Assembly: GCA_938003885.1 (NCBI GenBank)
Contig: CALKWT010000010.1
Coordinates: 1 to 13,761 of the forward strand
Length of the DNA stretch: 13,761 nt
Direction of reading: 5' to 3'
Origin: an uncultured Balneolaceae bacterium
GTDB lineage: Bacteria > Bacteroidota > Rhodothermia > Balneolales > Balneolaceae
Position numbers and translations under genes: made by a program. Position 1 is the first letter of the stretch. Every line of letters begins with the position of its first letter. A model generated the notes under the pieces. That model was not told the origin of the DNA, made no database searches, and saw only the letters and a program-made list of their open reading frames with translations. This document shows, piece by piece, positions 13,124-13,761 of this stretch.

Positions 13124-13761
13124 ATGAGACAAGGCTACAAAGAAAAAGGTTGCTTTCCACTTTTCCGGACAATTGTTCTCACGCTTTTTTTCCCTCTTAT
13201 ACTGTCTCAGGCCGCTTTAGCACAAGAGCTCCCGGAGCCGCCTCAATTCAGTCATGAAGCAGGTTTTTATGACTCTGAATTTCAGCTTCACATCACCCAC
13301 CCCCGGCAGGATGCCGTTATCTATTACACCCTCGACGGCTCCGTCCCTACAGAAAGCTCCCCCCGTTTTACAGAGCCTCTTACGGTAACGGACCGGAGCC
13401 ATGAGCCCAACCGTCTTTCCACCATTCGAACGACCTATACGGACGGCAGGTTTCAATTTAATCCTCCCCGTGGCCTTATTCCTAAAGCGACGATCGTCCG
13501 GGTGATGGTGGCCAGCGAAGGGTATGATCCTCTCTACCTGACTCACACCTATTTCGTCTTTCCTGAAGGAAGGAACAAACACGCCTTTCCGGTGATCTCC
13601 ATTGTGGGAGAGGAGGATAGTTTTTTCGGGGATCGGAACGGTATCTATGTGCCCGGAAATAACTACCGTGAAGGAAGGTACAACACGGGTAATTACTATC
13701 AGCGGGGAAGGAACTGGGAACGGGAAATCTCCTTCGAATTTTTTGAGGTGAATGGCGAACG
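13124..13761 (+). CDS. Secreted CotH-type protein with N-terminal chitobiase-like domain (partial, runs off right edge)
   Basis: The open frame continues past the window end; 212 complete codons are visible. The N-terminus is a signal peptide: basic MRQGYKEKG, a hydrophobic core (about 16-30) and a probable cleavage after ALA at about residue 33. Next comes a chitobiase/beta-hexosaminidase C-terminal-like repeat (about 40-145), recognised by VIYYTLDGSVPTESSP and the following beta-rich segment. After it, FPVISIVGEEDSFFGDRNGIYV (about 150-171) and NWEREISFEFFE (about 198-209) match the start of CotH-family secreted proteins. The kinase-like catalytic part would lie beyond the edge, so whether it is active is unknown. 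In-frame ATGs at 13085 and 13088 are possible, but 13124 puts the signal peptide directly at the N-terminus. No strong Shine-Dalgarno is present. The upstream region carries several inverted repeats. Confidence 0.8.
   Translation, partial: MRQGYKEKGCFPLFRTIVLTLFFPLILSQAALAQELPEPPQFSHEAGFYDSEFQLHITHPRQDAVIYYTLDGSVPTESSPRFTEPLTVTDRSHEPNRLSTIRTTYTDGRFQFNPPRGLIPKATIVRVMVASEGYDPLYLTHTYFVFPEGRNKHAFPVISIVGEEDSFFGDRNGIYVPGNNYREGRYNTGNYYQRGRNWEREISFEFFEVNGE

Noticed and set aside
13217..13582. A 121-residue minus-strand open frame
   Set aside because: It lies opposite the CotH-type gene, whose plus-strand frame has a signal peptide and recognisable domains.

Overview
The window looks like an ordinary chromosomal stretch from a Bacteroidota-type bacterium, most plausibly the Balneolota/Rhodothermota side. 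The hints are a GWxTD-domain secreted protein, an EF-G-like paralogue, an ftsE with no adjacent ftsX, mostly weak Shine-Dalgarno sequences and a CotH-type secreted protein. The taxon is inferred from gene content only. I see no rRNA, tRNA, insertion sequence, CRISPR array or phage gene.

Left block, minus strand, 1-6220. Reading in the direction of transcription: a renalase-like FAD oxidoreductase (5183-6220), a 186-base gap, then a tightly packed unit. That unit is ABC exporter half A (3182-4996), an RNase Z-like metallo-hydrolase (1900-3120), ABC exporter half B (79-1872), and the first 16 codons of a further gene running off the left edge (1-50). The two ABC proteins look like the two halves of one heterodimeric exporter of the BmrC/BmrD or TM287/288 type. 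Half A has Asp instead of the catalytic Glu after Walker B, and half B has an altered signature motif (LSMGQ). Those two defects would meet in the same, degenerate nucleotide site. The RNase Z-like protein between them is odd in three ways: an Asp in the second position of the HxHxDH zinc motif, an arm lacking the usual Pro/Gly-rich tip, and an 85-residue basic, disordered tail.

Middle block, plus strand, 6508-10432: a secreted GWxTD-domain protein with an exact FNR/CRP-type palindrome (TTGAT-N4-ATCAA) just upstream of its preferred start codon. It is followed by pdxA (vitamin B6 synthesis), a SAM-dependent methyltransferase with a TTG start behind a strong Shine-Dalgarno, and ftsE, which overlaps the methyltransferase by ATGA. 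The last three form a translationally coupled unit.

Right block: on the minus strand, an EF-G-like GTPase (10450-12570) converges on ftsE with only 17 bases between the stop codons. It lacks the EF-G switch-II His and has NQVD in place of NKxD. A 550-base non-coding region (12571-13123) follows, rich in inverted repeats. A plus-strand secreted chitobiase-like/CotH-type protein (13124 onward) then runs off the right edge.

The points most worth a second look are the ABC-RNase Z-ABC operon with its variant RNase Z, the FNR-like site before the GWxTD gene, and the candidate structured leader before the CotH-type gene.
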